Source: Quillaja saponaria (Eukaryota > Streptophyta > Magnoliopsida > Fabales > Quillajaceae). Taken from it: a stretch of DNA of 64,000 nucleotides. Within the stretch, counting starts at the first letter, position 1, and each line of letters begins with the position of its first letter. The notes beneath the pieces are model-generated. The model was given only the letters and a program-made list of their open reading frames with translations. It made no database searches and had not been told where the DNA came from. This document shows, in pieces, positions 24,701 through 38,124 of the stretch. The DNA is taken from assembly GCA_029379385.1 (NCBI GenBank), contig CM055618.1:16531071-16595070 (forward strand), written 5' to 3'. Both the position numbers and the translations under genes were made by a program.

Positions 24701-27700
24701 AAACACAACATACATGGTAAACATTTTGCAAGATACTCATACAACTGATAATTGTTCAATAGTAAAAACACACAAACAGAAAAAGATATATGGAGGAAGA
24801 AATACGTGTTTTGAAACATCACCTGTACAAATGTTGATGCGGGCTCAGAACATCGATCTCCCGATTTTGTTTTAGCTAGGCAAGCCAAAGAAGAACTAAC
24901 TACAGCTTCTGCCTATAAGAGATCATTGCATTTAAAATATCTTCAAGAAAACACAAATAAGATAAAATTAGTGATCGAAGATAAAATTTTGAGAAGGCTC
25001 TATCTTTTGACCTCGGAGGCTCCAATAGCCAGTCGTTTTGCATAGTCATCTGTTGTATGTTGTTTAGCAGTTCCAGTGACAGCATCATGATGCTGAGCAA
25101 TTCCTAGAGCATCTCCCAGGCCAAAAGTCTGGTGACCAGTAGATTCTTTTCCAGCCAAAACTTCAAGTTGTCGTGCTGCCTATTTGAGAGAAAATATAAA
25201 CTGTTTCTTAATTTCATATATATTTAGAAAATGCAGGTTCAGCAAGTGTATAAGCTTATTCCAGACAGATTTCTGGTATTGGAGTCCACAAAGAATATTT
25301 GTGACATAACCTTGATCACCAATAATATGGTACATAATATAAACGAAATTAATTCAAGATATCTTGGAGGAGATGCTGGATATGAGTAGTCAGCATATTG
25401 GTTGTATGGAACTGAAGGAAAAGAGCTGCTGTAAAATGAATTTTTTCTGACTTAGTATTTTTTTATTTTTTTATCAACAATTGTGTTCTGATTGATTAAT
25501 GAGGCAGATGCCATACCATATAGTATCCGCTGAGCAGTCTGACATATCGCTTTAAGCCTGGCCGGCTTGTAAAATAGCCGGTCCAGTATGCATTTTGACT
25601 ATCTGCATACCTGTTAAAAAATAATTGGAAAAGAAGTGTGTAAGTAGCTGATTAAAAATTAAAAAAAAAAAAAAAAAAAAAACTGTTTCTTAGTAGTAAC
25701 CAAATCTGTTTTTCACTGATGCTCACGGGAAATAATCATCAGTTTTCAGTGGCCAAGCTTGATTTGCTGCATTTTTTTCATTTGTGTATATAGATGGTGT
25801 AGAATATAAGGCATTTACAGTACCATCCTGAGAAAGTTAAAACGCATATAAATATGTATATTTGAACTGAGCAAAATATACTGAATACACTCAAAAAGTA
25901 GAAATGCTAGCACAGAAAATTGATTTTGCTCATAAATCCATACCTTGTTAACATAGTGAATCAATTTATCCATTTGCTTGAACCAGGACTCAGCATATTG
26001 ATACTGGAAATCATCACCCATTGTCCACATAATATGATTTGTCCTGGTCACATTTGCCTAAAATAGGTAATAAGCAATGAGATATGCAAGCTTCCAATAT
26101 CTACTTTAGCTACAAAGAGGTGCTGCTACCTAGTACACATTAAAATGGATTAGATTAAGAATCACTGAAACTACAAAAATCTCAAGAGTGGAAGAGTTAC
26201 TTGGGTCATGGCAGCGCTGATAAAGTCATTGACTCGCTGCTCGACATTGTAATCATATAAGAGGGGATTATCCTGCAGGTTGTGACATCTAATAAGACAA
26301 CATGCTTAAGGAAACAGAAGATAAAACTTGCAACATTTCTTGTCTAACATTTCAACCTGAACAGGAACAAAGTCATCATTCACTTCAAAATGGAAACCAG
26401 GCGGAGGACTATAATGAACAGGAAATGCATTGGTAAAAATCTGTAGAAGATATATAAACAAAAAGTTAATACATATAACCTTCATGAAAGGATAAAATAA
26501 CAACCTAAAGAAATTTCGTTCAAACCTGAGATGAAGAACCAAATGTTTTAGACCCACGCCACACAACTTCAAGAGTCTTATCTCCTTTGCGTTTTGCTCT
26601 GTCTTGATAGTCAATCCTAGCAAAGTGCACAGAGTCGAATCCAAGCTGTAGAAATAATATCAACAAAGAGCATCATTTCTTTTCTAAAAATTAACTTATT
26701 CAAGAACAACAAAAAGCAATCTAATGTTATGAGTATAACTTTATCAGATACTGATGACAAAAATGTGCAAGAATGTCAATGCAGTATATTGATGAAAAAT
26801 GATACAGTGAATTGACACTAGCAAAATAACCTACCTCAGCACCCAATAGGTAAGCTTGCACAGCAGAGTGTCCAAATGGATCAATTTGCCATCCAGCACG
26901 AGGAATTTTGTTGAACTGCTCCTTTATGAACCGATGACCTAGAGTAGTTTGGTCAATCATGTCTATGTAATGACATGTCGCTTCATCGTGCATACACCAT
27001 CCACCATTTCTGCCAACAGACATATACCATACTAGTGATACGTGCAAACAAAATACAATTCTCTCTCTCTCTCTTTCTGACCACACACACACTCTTGAAG
27101 GAACACACATTGCTCCTTAACTAACCGCATACATGAATTCAAGTTGGTCAGCATCCACAAGCTTTCTGACTTGTTCTTGAGTTTCCAAACTTTGTTCTAC
27201 CCACCATCGATGGAAAAATGCCTATCGTTCATATCAATCTTTATCAGATAGAATCGAAATTCATAACGAATATGTTAAGAGTTATTTCCAACCATTCTCC
27301 AATGGTATCATAGGTAAAAAGGATTACATACGTAGAATGTATACCTGCAAGATATACAGAATACTGTAGGAATCCTACATATCTTAAATGAAATAAGAAT
27401 TTAAAAGAGTTATCGATGTTCATATATGAGATTTATGTATCTGCAGATTGCATGTCTATTAATCAAAATTTGGACCTCGTACATAATTTTATACAAAATA
27501 ATAATATTACTTAATCACCTTTCTGTTCCGCCAGTAAATTTCCACATGCAGACTACAATCATATCCCTTTGCATTTAAATTGAACAAACAATTAACAATA
27601 AATTAGCATTATCAGCCTTTACCATCTCAGCAAATACGAATTTCCTATTTGGGTCACGCAGCAAAGATTCCACAACTGAGTCCAACACATTCTCAACACA

Positions 27701-28095
27701 TGCCCCCTGAAACAAGATTTAAAGTAAACAAAGAACTTCAAAGTTCAACTTCCCATTTTCCAAATAACTTCCTAGTGAAAAACCAGTGAAATTCAACAAG
27801 TGACATACTTCAACAAAAAAACTATATGCATATGATCACATATGTATGTTTAAATAGGTATGACTAAAACCTGGATACTATTATTTGATCCAACATAGTA
27901 CTGATCAATAGTCTTCAGCCAACCCACATCATCATGTGAATGTGCTACCAAGTGAACATTCAATTTGCCTTCCACAACACCACCCCCTGTATTATACTTT
28001 ACATAACTGCCATAAACTACTGTGGTAGTTGCATAAAGACAAAGCAAAACAAATCCACAGAGTGACCCTGAAGCTAAATTACTTAGCTTTCCCAT
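17161..28095 (-). CDS. Alpha-mannosidase, glycosyl hydrolase family 38 (lysosomal/vacuolar acid type)
   Basis: Removes terminal alpha-mannose from N-glycans and glycoproteins in the vacuole or apoplast. I trace 29 exons, all in phase, 1012 residues: 28095-27871, 27706-27623, 27221-27133, 27009-26835, 26645-26526, 26440-26357, 26272-26201, 26057-25944, 25827-25727, 25610-25517, 25179-25012, 24912-24823, 24539-24474, 24394-24338, 23834-23615, 23409-23273, 22346-22281, 22193-22134, 21901-21830, 20831-20784, 20669-20550, 19944-19879, 19035-18923, 18820-18736, 18177-18067, 17998-17903, 17809-17762, 17652-17584, 17349-17161. A signal peptide (about residues 10-29) precedes the zinc-binding AHSHDDVGW near residue 51. 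The catalytic nucleophile Asp of [10 protein letters not shown] is about residue 176, and the zinc-site [10 protein letters not shown] is about 415. The C-terminal beta domains end [13 protein letters not shown]. Length matches plant acid mannosidases. The gene is intact. Confidence 0.96.
21741..21772. repeat. (AT)16 microsatellite in a mannosidase intron
   Basis: Sixteen uninterrupted AT units between exons 19 and 20, followed by A-rich and GA-rich sequence; likely length-polymorphic. Confidence 0.95.
22418..22710. repeat. Tandem duplication (about 145 bp x 2) in a mannosidase intron
   Basis: Two adjacent diverged copies, about 22418-22563 and 22563-22710, in the intron upstream (minus sense) of exon 17. 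Shared blocks include TTTCACAAAGAGGCTACAAG, GATCTATACAGATGAAATCA and CAGCAAACAAAACTTCAACC. Copies differ by substitutions and small indels. Confidence 0.85.
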
Positions 28096-31000
28096 TTTCA
28101 ACCCCAAATTCTAACCAATGCCAATTGGGTTTGTAGTATTCAATTTATAGAACCAAAGGTTGTCACCAAACCCGGGGTTTGACTTTTGAAGAATGAGGAC
28201 AAATAGACCTCGTTTTCTCCCTTTCATGGCCGGCATGGCATGGTTCTTAAAGGGTGCGGATAGACAGTCCGGACAGATTACTGTGAGCTGTTGAAAGCTT
28301 CATTTATTGAGTTGCCATGGTCAATTAGATTGACGAATTCTATGTAACACTGCATTTTTACATTTCTGCGGGGTTGCGTCTATGTTATCCTATACGGTCC
28401 AGCCCATATGAGAGCGTCTTTTAGACCGCTGGTTTCTGTCTCTGTATTCTCTACGGTGAATCTAACGGCTGACAAGCTTTTGTTGAGCCCAGACATTGAC
28501 TGAGTGACCAATTATCAACTAAGCAGATGATAATAATAATGAGAAATAAAAAAATAAATTTTTTAATGATGTTTTTCAGATCTTTATTAAGATAATAAAT
28601 ATAAAAAATTTAAATCATTTATTAAGTTATAGGTTATAATTTTATTGTGTAATAAATAATTTACTATTTTAAAATATTTTAAATTTTAAATATTATATTT
28701 ATTACACCTTATTAGAATTTTGAGATCACTCACCACAAAATTATTATAAGATTTTAAAAGATTTTGCTTTATTTTTTAACTGAGAAACATAAAATTGAAA
28801 AGTAAAATTATAGTTAAAAAGTGTTGTGTATCACATGTTCAATAACTTTTCTATAGAATACGATTCTCTTGTCGCACCTACAAAATTTGTGATTTTTTGG
28901 CTCAATTGCACATGGGTTTCCACTTAAGACAAATAAATATATCAACCAATGAATACAGATTTAGGATGTAAATAAAGCATTTGGTGCTTTATATATTGAT
29001 GATAATATCTTGTCTTTTTAAGTATTATTATTTTTTATTTAATTTTTGACACAAATTTTTATATTTATTTTTATATCAATTATAAATTTACAGTAAAAAA
29101 TATGGAGAAACAATTCACAATAATAAAAACATAACTACACAAAGTAGATGTTGCGGTTAAACTTTTGATCTAGCATATTTATTTTAATTAATTGAATTGA
29201 ATATCATATACTTTATGTATGATAATGAATTAGACTACATTAATAAGAAATAGATAATGAAATGGAACCTTGTCCACATAAAAGAAATAATGTTATGCTG
29301 ATTGAAAAATATGATGATAAGCATTTATGATATTTTCATAACAGCACCTTTTCCTCTGCGTCATTCAATTAATTTTTGTCTTGTAATGAAATTTTGGCAT
29401 AGATCTTTTTCACGTGTTAACAGCATGAACAATGATTGCTGAATATTCTTAACCTAAATAATTCGAAAAAGTGGATGTTGAATAGTCAAATGAATTAGGA
29501 AAACTAAATAATTAGAGGAGTTTTTATATTTATATATTTAGTAGTAAGTAATGTCCCAATTAATTTAAATTTATTTTATTGAATTTATATTATCAGTACG
29601 ATTATATTGAATAATTCATTTTACGATTACAAAATTTATAATAATTTTATTGTACATATTTTTTAAAACAATTTAAATTTATCAAGTAAATAAATGAAAT
29701 ATATTTTATTGATCATTAATCAATTTTTTTCTAATTATTAAATAACACGTGAGGTTATGTATGTGCTATTTATATTTTAGCCTAATGCCAAATGGATTAA
29801 AACAAACCACTTCCCTTTTTGAAGATGAAAAATAAAAAGGCAAACTTTTTTTTCCCCTTCTTTTGAGATAATGAAGTGGTATTATTAGAAGGAAAAAAAA
29901 CAAATAAGGAATGACATCCAAATAGCCAATCCATGTAAAATACGTAGTATTTGGCATCCAAACAAATATATGGTTAAGCACACTAAATTTAAACAATTAG
30001 AGTGATAATATAATGTTAATAATTTACTAACATATACATTGTTTGAGCTGATGATTTATTTTTAAATATTTATTATATTAATTGAAAGACTATGAATTTG
30101 TTTTACAAATTTATATTATTACGTTAGACGATTTACTAACAAAAGACACGCTCTTTCCCTTTGTCTTTTTTTTTTTTTTTTTTGTTGGTTGTAATTTCTA
30201 ACATGGTTCTTTGTTGTTGTCATGGTACTTTTATTATTGTTGGCTACGATTAATCAAAACAAGATGGGTAGCGAGCTATGGAGGCATATGCGAGATGTGA
30301 ATCTGGACCAATGATCCTTTCGGTAAGAGAGATTGTTGTTGGGTTGTTAAGAGTTATAAATGGTGTAGTACCAATTACATTCATTGCAAACATGAACATT
30401 TAGTTGAGAAATGATAATCCAAAAGATATTGAAGAGAATCATTACCACCTCCAATGATACAACCAAGATGGCTTTGGGGCAAGCCCTAATGGCTAATGTT
30501 GACTACACTAAATTATGAACAAAACAGAGCAACAGTATCTAGTAGTATACAATATGAATATATGTAAATTGACCTCAACTTTACTTTCAATTACTTTAAT
30601 ATCCCGTGATAGGTTACAAGCCCACTCAATACACTTGGCTAAAACAAACTTAGTTTGGAAGAGTGCTTTTCTGCAATCGCTTTTTTTTTTTCTTTTTTTT
30701 TTTTCCTGATTTCAACATAAAACTGTTTTGAGAAATAATGACATAGAACTTCATAATAGCATTTGAACAATGAAAATGTGATGCAATTGTCATGAACTTG
30801 GAAAGGACAAATACAGACCAATGTTGAGCTAAAGGAAATATAAAGTACTGAGATATCAGCGTGATACATTTCAAAGTGCCACAAGAACAGCATCCTCTCT
30901 CTGAAAGCCCTTTTGATATATATGTTAAGGCATGATGAATGGGAGCTTTTTCACCTGGACATTTATTCAAACTGGATCAAGAAGCCAAGTATTAGTTTAG

Positions 31001-31125
31001 TCAGTAATAGAGGAAAACTTAGGCTGCCCTATTAGTAACATCTTACACTTGCACTAGACTATCTATAGGTCTATAAAAGTCAATGAGAAAAGAAACCTGT
31101 GTCACGGAAAAAAGATTCCTGAGAA
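28096..31125. other. 3-kb AT-rich intergenic region
   Basis: The mannosidase promoter side is near 28.1-28.5 kb. About 1.5 kb of very AT-rich DNA follows (28.5-30.0 kb), then a T-run at 30168-30183 and the RPN10 3' region. No credible coding sequence, RNA gene or intact mobile element seen. Confidence 0.5.
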
Positions 31126-34100
31126 TCATTGTTTCTCGTCCTCATTTGGTCCCTTGTCGTCATTCTTCTTCTGGGGCTGAATACAAGAAAGTTTAATCAA
31201 AAAATAATTCAAGCAGTCTGAGAGAAAGCAGCAGCAGCATAAACTGGCAGCAATTTTGCAAGAGAAAACCCCTATTTGGTAGAATGGGTGAAATTACTAG
31301 ATGGAAAGTTTAATGCCAATTTGGTAATATATGGAGCCTATTGACAAACAATATGTTTGTTCTCCAAGATAATAAAATCCATCTTAAAATATTGCAAGTC
31401 TTAAATGGGTGGTAGAGAACAAGGGTAGCACATAAAAGATCATGCAGCAATGAACAACTTGCAATTGCAGAAAGAAATGAAAGAAACTATCAATTAAAAG
31501 ATGTGAAAGAAAACCAGGTTTATCTAGGGCCTTCAAAATATGCTACACACAAACATTATATGCAGTTTCAGTCCCACATGTAGTTTTTAAAAACTCACCT
31601 CAGACTGACTTTGCATTGAAGCCAGCAAGTCTTTCACAGATGGATCGTTTGGATCAACCCCTGGAAGCTGCAGAAAGAAGCAAAGCTGAAGTGATTGAGA
31701 GTATATGGCAGACAATTATATCTACTATCAGTTAAATAAGTAACTGATAAAATGTTGCTGCAGATTGTAAAAACCATACAGATGCAAGTATTGAAGATAC
31801 AAAGGACTGATCGGCCAACAATTTACTCATGTCTGACTGCCCTGCAGAGTCTTTGGTACCATCCTGCACAGACAATTGAAGAGCTGCAAGCACAAGATGA
31901 GCAGGAATCAGGTGAAATTGGAACAAACACATAGCAGTCGGAGATTCATCTCGTTAATGCCTTATCTCATCCTGAACTCCATCAAATACGTACTCCGTCA
32001 TACTCATGAATAGGAATGGCATCATGAGGACCCAGACAAACAAAAGGGCTTTTGAAAAAAGAAAAAAAAAAAAATGAACTACATGCAAAATCACACACAC
32101 TTCGTGATGCCAATCAGTGTCAAGTGCTATGCTATTTTCAAATCCAGCATGAACTCAATCATCAAGCAATAGCCCTCCACAAATACTTGCACAGATGAGA
32201 AACCAGATATAAAGGACAAACAAACCATCCATCCCAGCACAACAACTCACCAAGTGCCAACTCTGGATCCTCTGCAGCTGCTTCTGACATATCTGTATCC
32301 CGCACATCATTATTAGTGGCAGGGTCATCCATTGACATGGCAAGGGCCTGTTGTAGTAGAGCGTTCTCATCATCCTGCTGCTGTCATTTTGAAGGTTAGT
32401 TCACATAGAAAAATATGTTGCCGATGATGGTAGGTCGATTATTAGCAAGATATAGAAGAAATGGCCAATAAGTAGTTAGAAGTAATCCTTTTAAACAATG
32501 TCATGCTCAGGACAGAATTTTAGTGTCCACAACCACTGATGTAAAGTTGCTAATAAAGTAATAAACAACAAAAAGATTTTCTTAATCATGAAAGTGTCTG
32601 TCTACATATTATTTTAAGGAGATAAAAGACTTAAATATCCTAGTTCATAAGCTTATAGTTCCGCTTTCCCCTTTAAGAAAAAGGAGATACGGAATGTACA
32701 TATCATGGGTCCAGTACCCAAAGTATGCGTGTTAGCTAACAATAAGTTGAAAAACAGCTCTGCAGATGAGCAACTCAAGTGATTAACTCCTATTATACAT
32801 AATTGTTGTAGACAGACATCATGTGCACTTTGATATGTGAAATTTATAAGAAGATTCCATGGGGGCGTCTTGTAAACATGCAAGAAATAACCTCTTTAGG
32901 AATCTTCTTTCTGTGAAGACAATCAAGAAAATTAGAAGTGCATGAACAACTAAAAGAGCTCCTGGTTCCCAAAGCTTTAGACGTTCTTCCCAATTTTATG
33001 AAATGCCCTTTCTTCTCCTCCTAGAACCCCACTTAATAGCCAAATCAATCATCCTCTCCCTCATCCAATGTTCTGACCTCAACAAAATAGTAAGCAATAA
33101 TTTCAAAACTGTTGATGGCATCACTCATTTAACACCTAAGATAGAGAATGCATCCGCTTAAATGAACTGATTTTAGTTTTAGTTTGGAATGTTCTCCATG
33201 CCAAAAAGAGAATAGTAGCAGATTGAGCAGAAGCAGTTTTCACAGTTCCCTTCCCATATGCATTTACTTAAATGAACAAAATATTCTTCGGGTTGCAGCA
33301 TACCTCAAATGTAAAGGTACTTTCCTTAGTCACAAATCTAACACCAATCAAAAACAGGGAATTTTTCCAGAGGAAAATGTTCCCCATGCCAAAAGGGGAA
33401 ATGTAACATTGAGCAGAAGCAGTTCCCCACACTTCCCTTCCCACATGCATTTACATAAATGACCTAAAAATTCTTTGGATTTGCAGCTTACCTCAAATGT
33501 AAAGGTCCTTTCCTTAGTCACCTATCTAACACTTTCAATCAAACAGGTAAATTATCTAGAGGAAAATATGTACCCAACTTCCTCCTTGGAAGTTTCTACA
33601 CAATCATGTTGAATTCAACTAAATTTTGGCATAGAAATGATAAAACATATGTAAAACCAATCCTCTATAGTATATGCCAGGCCAGAAAAAAAGATCTTAT
33701 ATGCCAATGGAACATATTTTGATAATGTGTCAAGCACTCTGAGAACAGAACAGGAAATAGAATGGTTGAAAGCACAAGATGACCAACCGTCAAATCGGTT
33801 GTCTTATTGTCAGCATCAGAAGTGGCCACACCAGCACGTTCAGTCATTGTTGCATCCTGTGAGCTGGATTGCTCGCCTCCTTTTTCCTGTTTAGAAGCCT
33901 CCTCTGCAGCCTTTTTAGCAGCTGCTTCTTGTCTGGCCCTCTCCTCTTCCATTGAAACCCTTAGAGCAAGGGCTAGTTCAGGGTCCAAGTTGGGGTCCAC
34001 ACCAAAATCAAAACCGGATACACCACCAGCTGCAGCAGCAGCTGCTGCTGCTGCAAACCCACTTCCACCTTCCCCATCCCCAGTAAAAATAGGAGTACTG

Positions 34101-37100
34101 TCATGGAGAACGAGTTTATACGCAATTCAGATAAATCCAATCAACTGAACTATACCAAAGGAGAAGAAAGTGAAACCACCAACCTTATAAGTACATCAGA
34201 AAGAGCATTTGGACCAGGTGGTACATTGACAATGTGGCTGGTTTCATTATTGTTAACAGCTGCAAGAAGTGCCTCCAGCTTCTCTGTCTTCCCTTCATCG
34301 TCTTCACCAAAATTTACAATATCAAGTGCTACACTGTTCTTTTTCAACTTCCTTCCAATCATCTCCAACAACTTCTTTTCATGCTTGACAGGACTTGCAA
34401 CACATAAGACAAAATGATCACAGAAGTGAAAAGAACCGGAAAAAAGATGACAGAGGCACAAGACATGATAATGTATACCTTCCAGCAAAGACAATAATTC
34501 GTTGTTGCTGTTTTTTATTTTGACGATGCTTAAGAGCCAACTGTGCCACCTGAATGCCAGCAGCTAGGTTCATCTCACCACCTACTTCTAAACCTAAATT
34601 AAAAAATAAACAAAAGCATCATTCAACATTAAAATGGGTGTTCAGAAATGAATGAATAATAAAAATTGCAATCTTAGAAGTGTACATGATTGTGTAGTAA
34701 AGAAACAACTACAAGACTGCAGATATTCCTGGAAAAAAAATATATATAGTTCAACTAGAAGATGCACTTTTTTCTTGATTGCATTATGTTCGATGACAAT
34801 TTAAGAAGTTTTACCATTATTCATTTGAAAACCCATCTCCATGACAACAAGCAATCTTATAATAACTGGTACAAAAATCCAACTCAAATAAATCTCTGAC
34901 AATGAGACATAAACACCCCCAACACCAAACCAATGAGGGGAAAAGTTAAGCATTTGTATTCTTATATAAAGAATTCCAAGCTAAATTATTTTGTAGTTCA
35001 ATTCCACCTTTAAAACAGAGTGCTGGGGGAAATCCTATGAAGCATGGATATTCTTAGAACCTTATGTGTAAGATAGAAATCCAAATATTACCTTCATCTT
35101 TTTAAAAAAAATGGGGAAGTTTTGGGTACAGAACAAGTGCATTTGAAGTACATGAGTCGCACACTTGTAGTTTTCTTTTAATAAAGGAAGAGTGTCGTAA
35201 ATAGCATAATCATAAAACAAAGAAATGTGGTCCTATCTAGAAAAGGACATTTTATTAAGAAAAAATAAAGAGTACAATGGGGGAGGACCAGAGTCTTCCA
35301 AAGAAGAAAACAAGAAAGCAGAAAAAGGCAAGCTAGAACACAAGTGCTCACTGTATATACCTCTAATTTCTTTTCTTTTTCTTCTTCCCATTTCCAACTC
35401 ATTTGTATGGGTTGAACAGAACAATATTTTAAAGAAAATAGGGATGCTTGTTATTCTTTGTGTGTGTGAGTGAGTGAGTGTGGGTGGTGGGGGGAAGAGC
35501 AGTGGGAGTCAAGGGAACAACATATTTTTTTGGACCCTGTTTTTCCCTAAACGATTTGTTCCCTCTAGAAGTATAGGGAAAGGGGAGGAAAAGAAAATTT
35601 CCTAATGAACCTTTTTCTTTTCACAATGAACTTCCGATTTCACCCGTATCAACCAGGAGAGGACTTAGAACCGAGAATAAAAGGAATGTACTCAAAACAT
35701 ACTCCTTTCCTTTGTGTTCCAAACAAAACTATCCCAGTTTCCTTTTCTTTCCTTTATTGAACATAAAAACAATAAAAACAACAAAAAGGAAGGAAAGTTA
35801 CGGCAGTTCCTTTCTATTCCATTTTCTAATGGGTACAGCGTTCCATTTCCAATTTCATGCCCTCCCAAACTTCCTGTATGCACCGTCAGAGGCAATGAAT
35901 CTCATTGTTATGGGCAGAAATTAGGATGGTTATTTTGTTTCTGTTTTACTGACACTTCGATATTACTTTAACTGTTAGAACTTAGATCTTCTTTACTTTC
36001 AAGCTTCACTTGTGACTTGCCACAAATATTCTCTGTCAGATAATCTGAATTCCTAAGATTCTCCTCGGAACATTTTTAAATGCATGGCAACATTTTTTGA
36101 AATTTGAAACAGGCATATGAATATTCTTAAATATATAGTATTAATTAGTTAAACATATCCCTGGACCCGATATACATGTACCCTATAATTGTCAAGAATT
36201 GACATATGCCAATATCCAGGACCAGTGTTGATACTTGATACTCCCTAGGCCAAAAATCAATGTCTTATGAACATAAACCCGGATCCAGGAATTTCTTCAA
36301 CCACTTAATCTATAGAAAAATAATACAAAGTCAAAGTCATTTCGGAGTATTGCCTATACTTGTAGTCCAGTCGAAACAATGTGAGAACATTCAGCATTCT
36401 TTACAAAAAATGTAATTTTTCATTGAAGAAGTTTTCTGAATTCTGATAGACTACACCCAAGAATCATCCTTAAGTAAAAGCACAAAAAATGAATTCAAAA
36501 CTGACCATGCATGCAAGCTAAGATTTTGCCAAGATCGCTTGTAGGAGTAACCAAAACACGAACTCCTTTCCCTGCCATCGTGAGAACTCCTACTGTATTT
36601 TCAGGATTAGACTGCATAAAAAACAAAAAAACCTTCATCAGAAATTGGAGCCAAATACAATCCTAGCTAAAAAAGATAGCATTTTTACTATTCGAAGTGA
36701 ACCAAAGGATATTGACCAATTATAAGATGACACGCTATTTCACAACCAAATAAATCTCAATGTAACTCTAATCCATAAACCACGCATGTCATCTAATAAA
36801 GGAATGCCTTCGATAACACATCTGATTAAAAAGAAAATTTAGAAAGAAAGAAAAGTTAATGGAGCAAGAAGTATAGAACTTTTGCTCACCTGGGTTTTAG
36901 CTCCACATATAAGATTAACAGCATCAGCTAGAGCTTGAAATCTAGAAGGAGAGTAATCCCCATTACGCATCCATTCGGAATTGTCGATACAGATCATTGT
37001 TGCCTATTTATAAAAAAAGAAACAATCTTTTACCTTAATCACAACAAATAAAACCCTAATCTGCGTGAGGAACCGAAAAATTTACATTTCAAAGGCTCGT

Positions 37101-37157
37101 TGACAAAACAAACGGCCAGAAGAAAATTAGGGTTTTACAGTTTACCTCGAGCACCAT
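31126..37157 (-). CDS. RPN10: 26S proteasome non-ATPase regulatory subunit 4 / RPN10 ubiquitin receptor
   Basis: Ubiquitin-chain receptor of the 19S regulatory particle. Ten exons, all in phase: 37157-37146 (only 4 codons, MVLE), 37003-36890, 36611-36506, 34593-34479, 34393-34184, 34097-33788, 32380-32251, 31883-31780, 31667-31599, 31176-31126; 406 residues. Residues 1-190 are the VWA domain ([35 protein letters not shown]). A run of nine Ala near residues 201-209 is followed by three ubiquitin-interacting motifs: [15 protein letters not shown] (about 224), [15 protein letters not shown] (about 294) and [14 protein letters not shown] (about 328). The tail has [20 protein letters not shown] and ends NEDEKQ. 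The exon 7 acceptor is a CAGCAG repeat, so one Gln may be present or absent. The gene is intact. Confidence 0.96.
33188..33562. repeat. Tandem duplication (about 188 bp x 2) in an RPN10 intron
   Basis: Copy 1 about 33188-33374, copy 2 about 33376-33562, between exons 6 and 7. Shared words include CCATGCCAAAA, TTGAGCAGAAGCAGTT, CCCTTCCCA.ATGCATTTAC, TACCTCAAATGTAAAGGT and CTTTCCTTAGTCAC. A third start (GAGGAAAATATGTACCC) follows copy 2. Confidence 0.85.
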
Positions 37158-38124
37158 GGCTGGAAATTGAGAAGCAAATAGAAGGATCGGGAGCGAGAGT
37201 TTGCAGATCACTTTTCTGTATGTATGTATTATCAGAGAGAACTTCGGGTTACTTGCTCTAGGTGACAAGGTTTTTATTCAGTTGTGCCACGGTTCTACGT
37301 GTTAGTGGACTAAAAGCCAATGGATTAGAGCCACGTATACTGTTGTGGTCGTTTGGCACCACGCGCTGGAATATAAACTTGGAAGGTCTAGAAAAGGGAA
37401 AAACTCAGAGAAAATTAAAATTCAATGAAATAAAATTAGAATTTTCCTTTTCATTTGATATTAGATAGATGGTTCCATAGACCATCTTCTCATTTTTATT
37501 TTTTTTTCTTTGAAAGATAACAGAATTTGATGTTTGAAGAAGTTTCAGCCCAATTAGATCACTGCTTGAACATGTAAGTTAAATCAAATCTCAATCCACC
37601 ATTTATCTTAACATCATCATATGAAAAAGAAAAACAAAATTAAATAAATTGATATAGGGTAAAATTTAGATTCAAATAGTTTTATAAATGATTTTGTTGC
37701 AACAATTATATTTTACATCCCAAATTATTGTGGTGTGGCAAATAGTCTAATATAATGTTCATACTGTAGAATTGATATCTCTAATTGAAAATTATTGATC
37801 CATTATACTATGTAATCTCTAGATATGGTTAAACTTACAAAAATATCTTGTGATAAGTAAATAATCAACATAAACTAAGAATACTCAAGAAGTTGCTTTT
37901 TAAGTATCTAGCATTACTCGAGAATAAAAATGCCACTAAACTTCTCTTTATAAAAAATGAAAAGATGTATTTGAAGAGCATAACATTTGTTTTTTAGTCT
38001 GATATATGAATTTGCAGATAACTATCTATTTGACAACAATCTATTGATCCTTATAACACTTTGCAATGAGCAAGTGATTTAGTCATAGAGGGGACTGGAC
38101 CAAAGTGGATATTGTTGCTTTTTA
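37158..38124. other. Spacer between RPN10 and MLO
   Basis: RPN10 promoter/5' region and MLO 3'UTR (both genes minus strand); AT-rich, no gene seen. Confidence 0.5.

Noticed and set aside
28500..30000. AT-rich block as a MITE or LTR remnant
   Set aside because: I could not define terminal repeats or target-site duplications by eye.
35220..35320. TTTTATTAAGAAAAAATAAA... segment in an RPN10 intron as a third copy of the PAD1-intron repeat
   Set aside because: Only the A/T-rich motif is similar; the specific core is absent.
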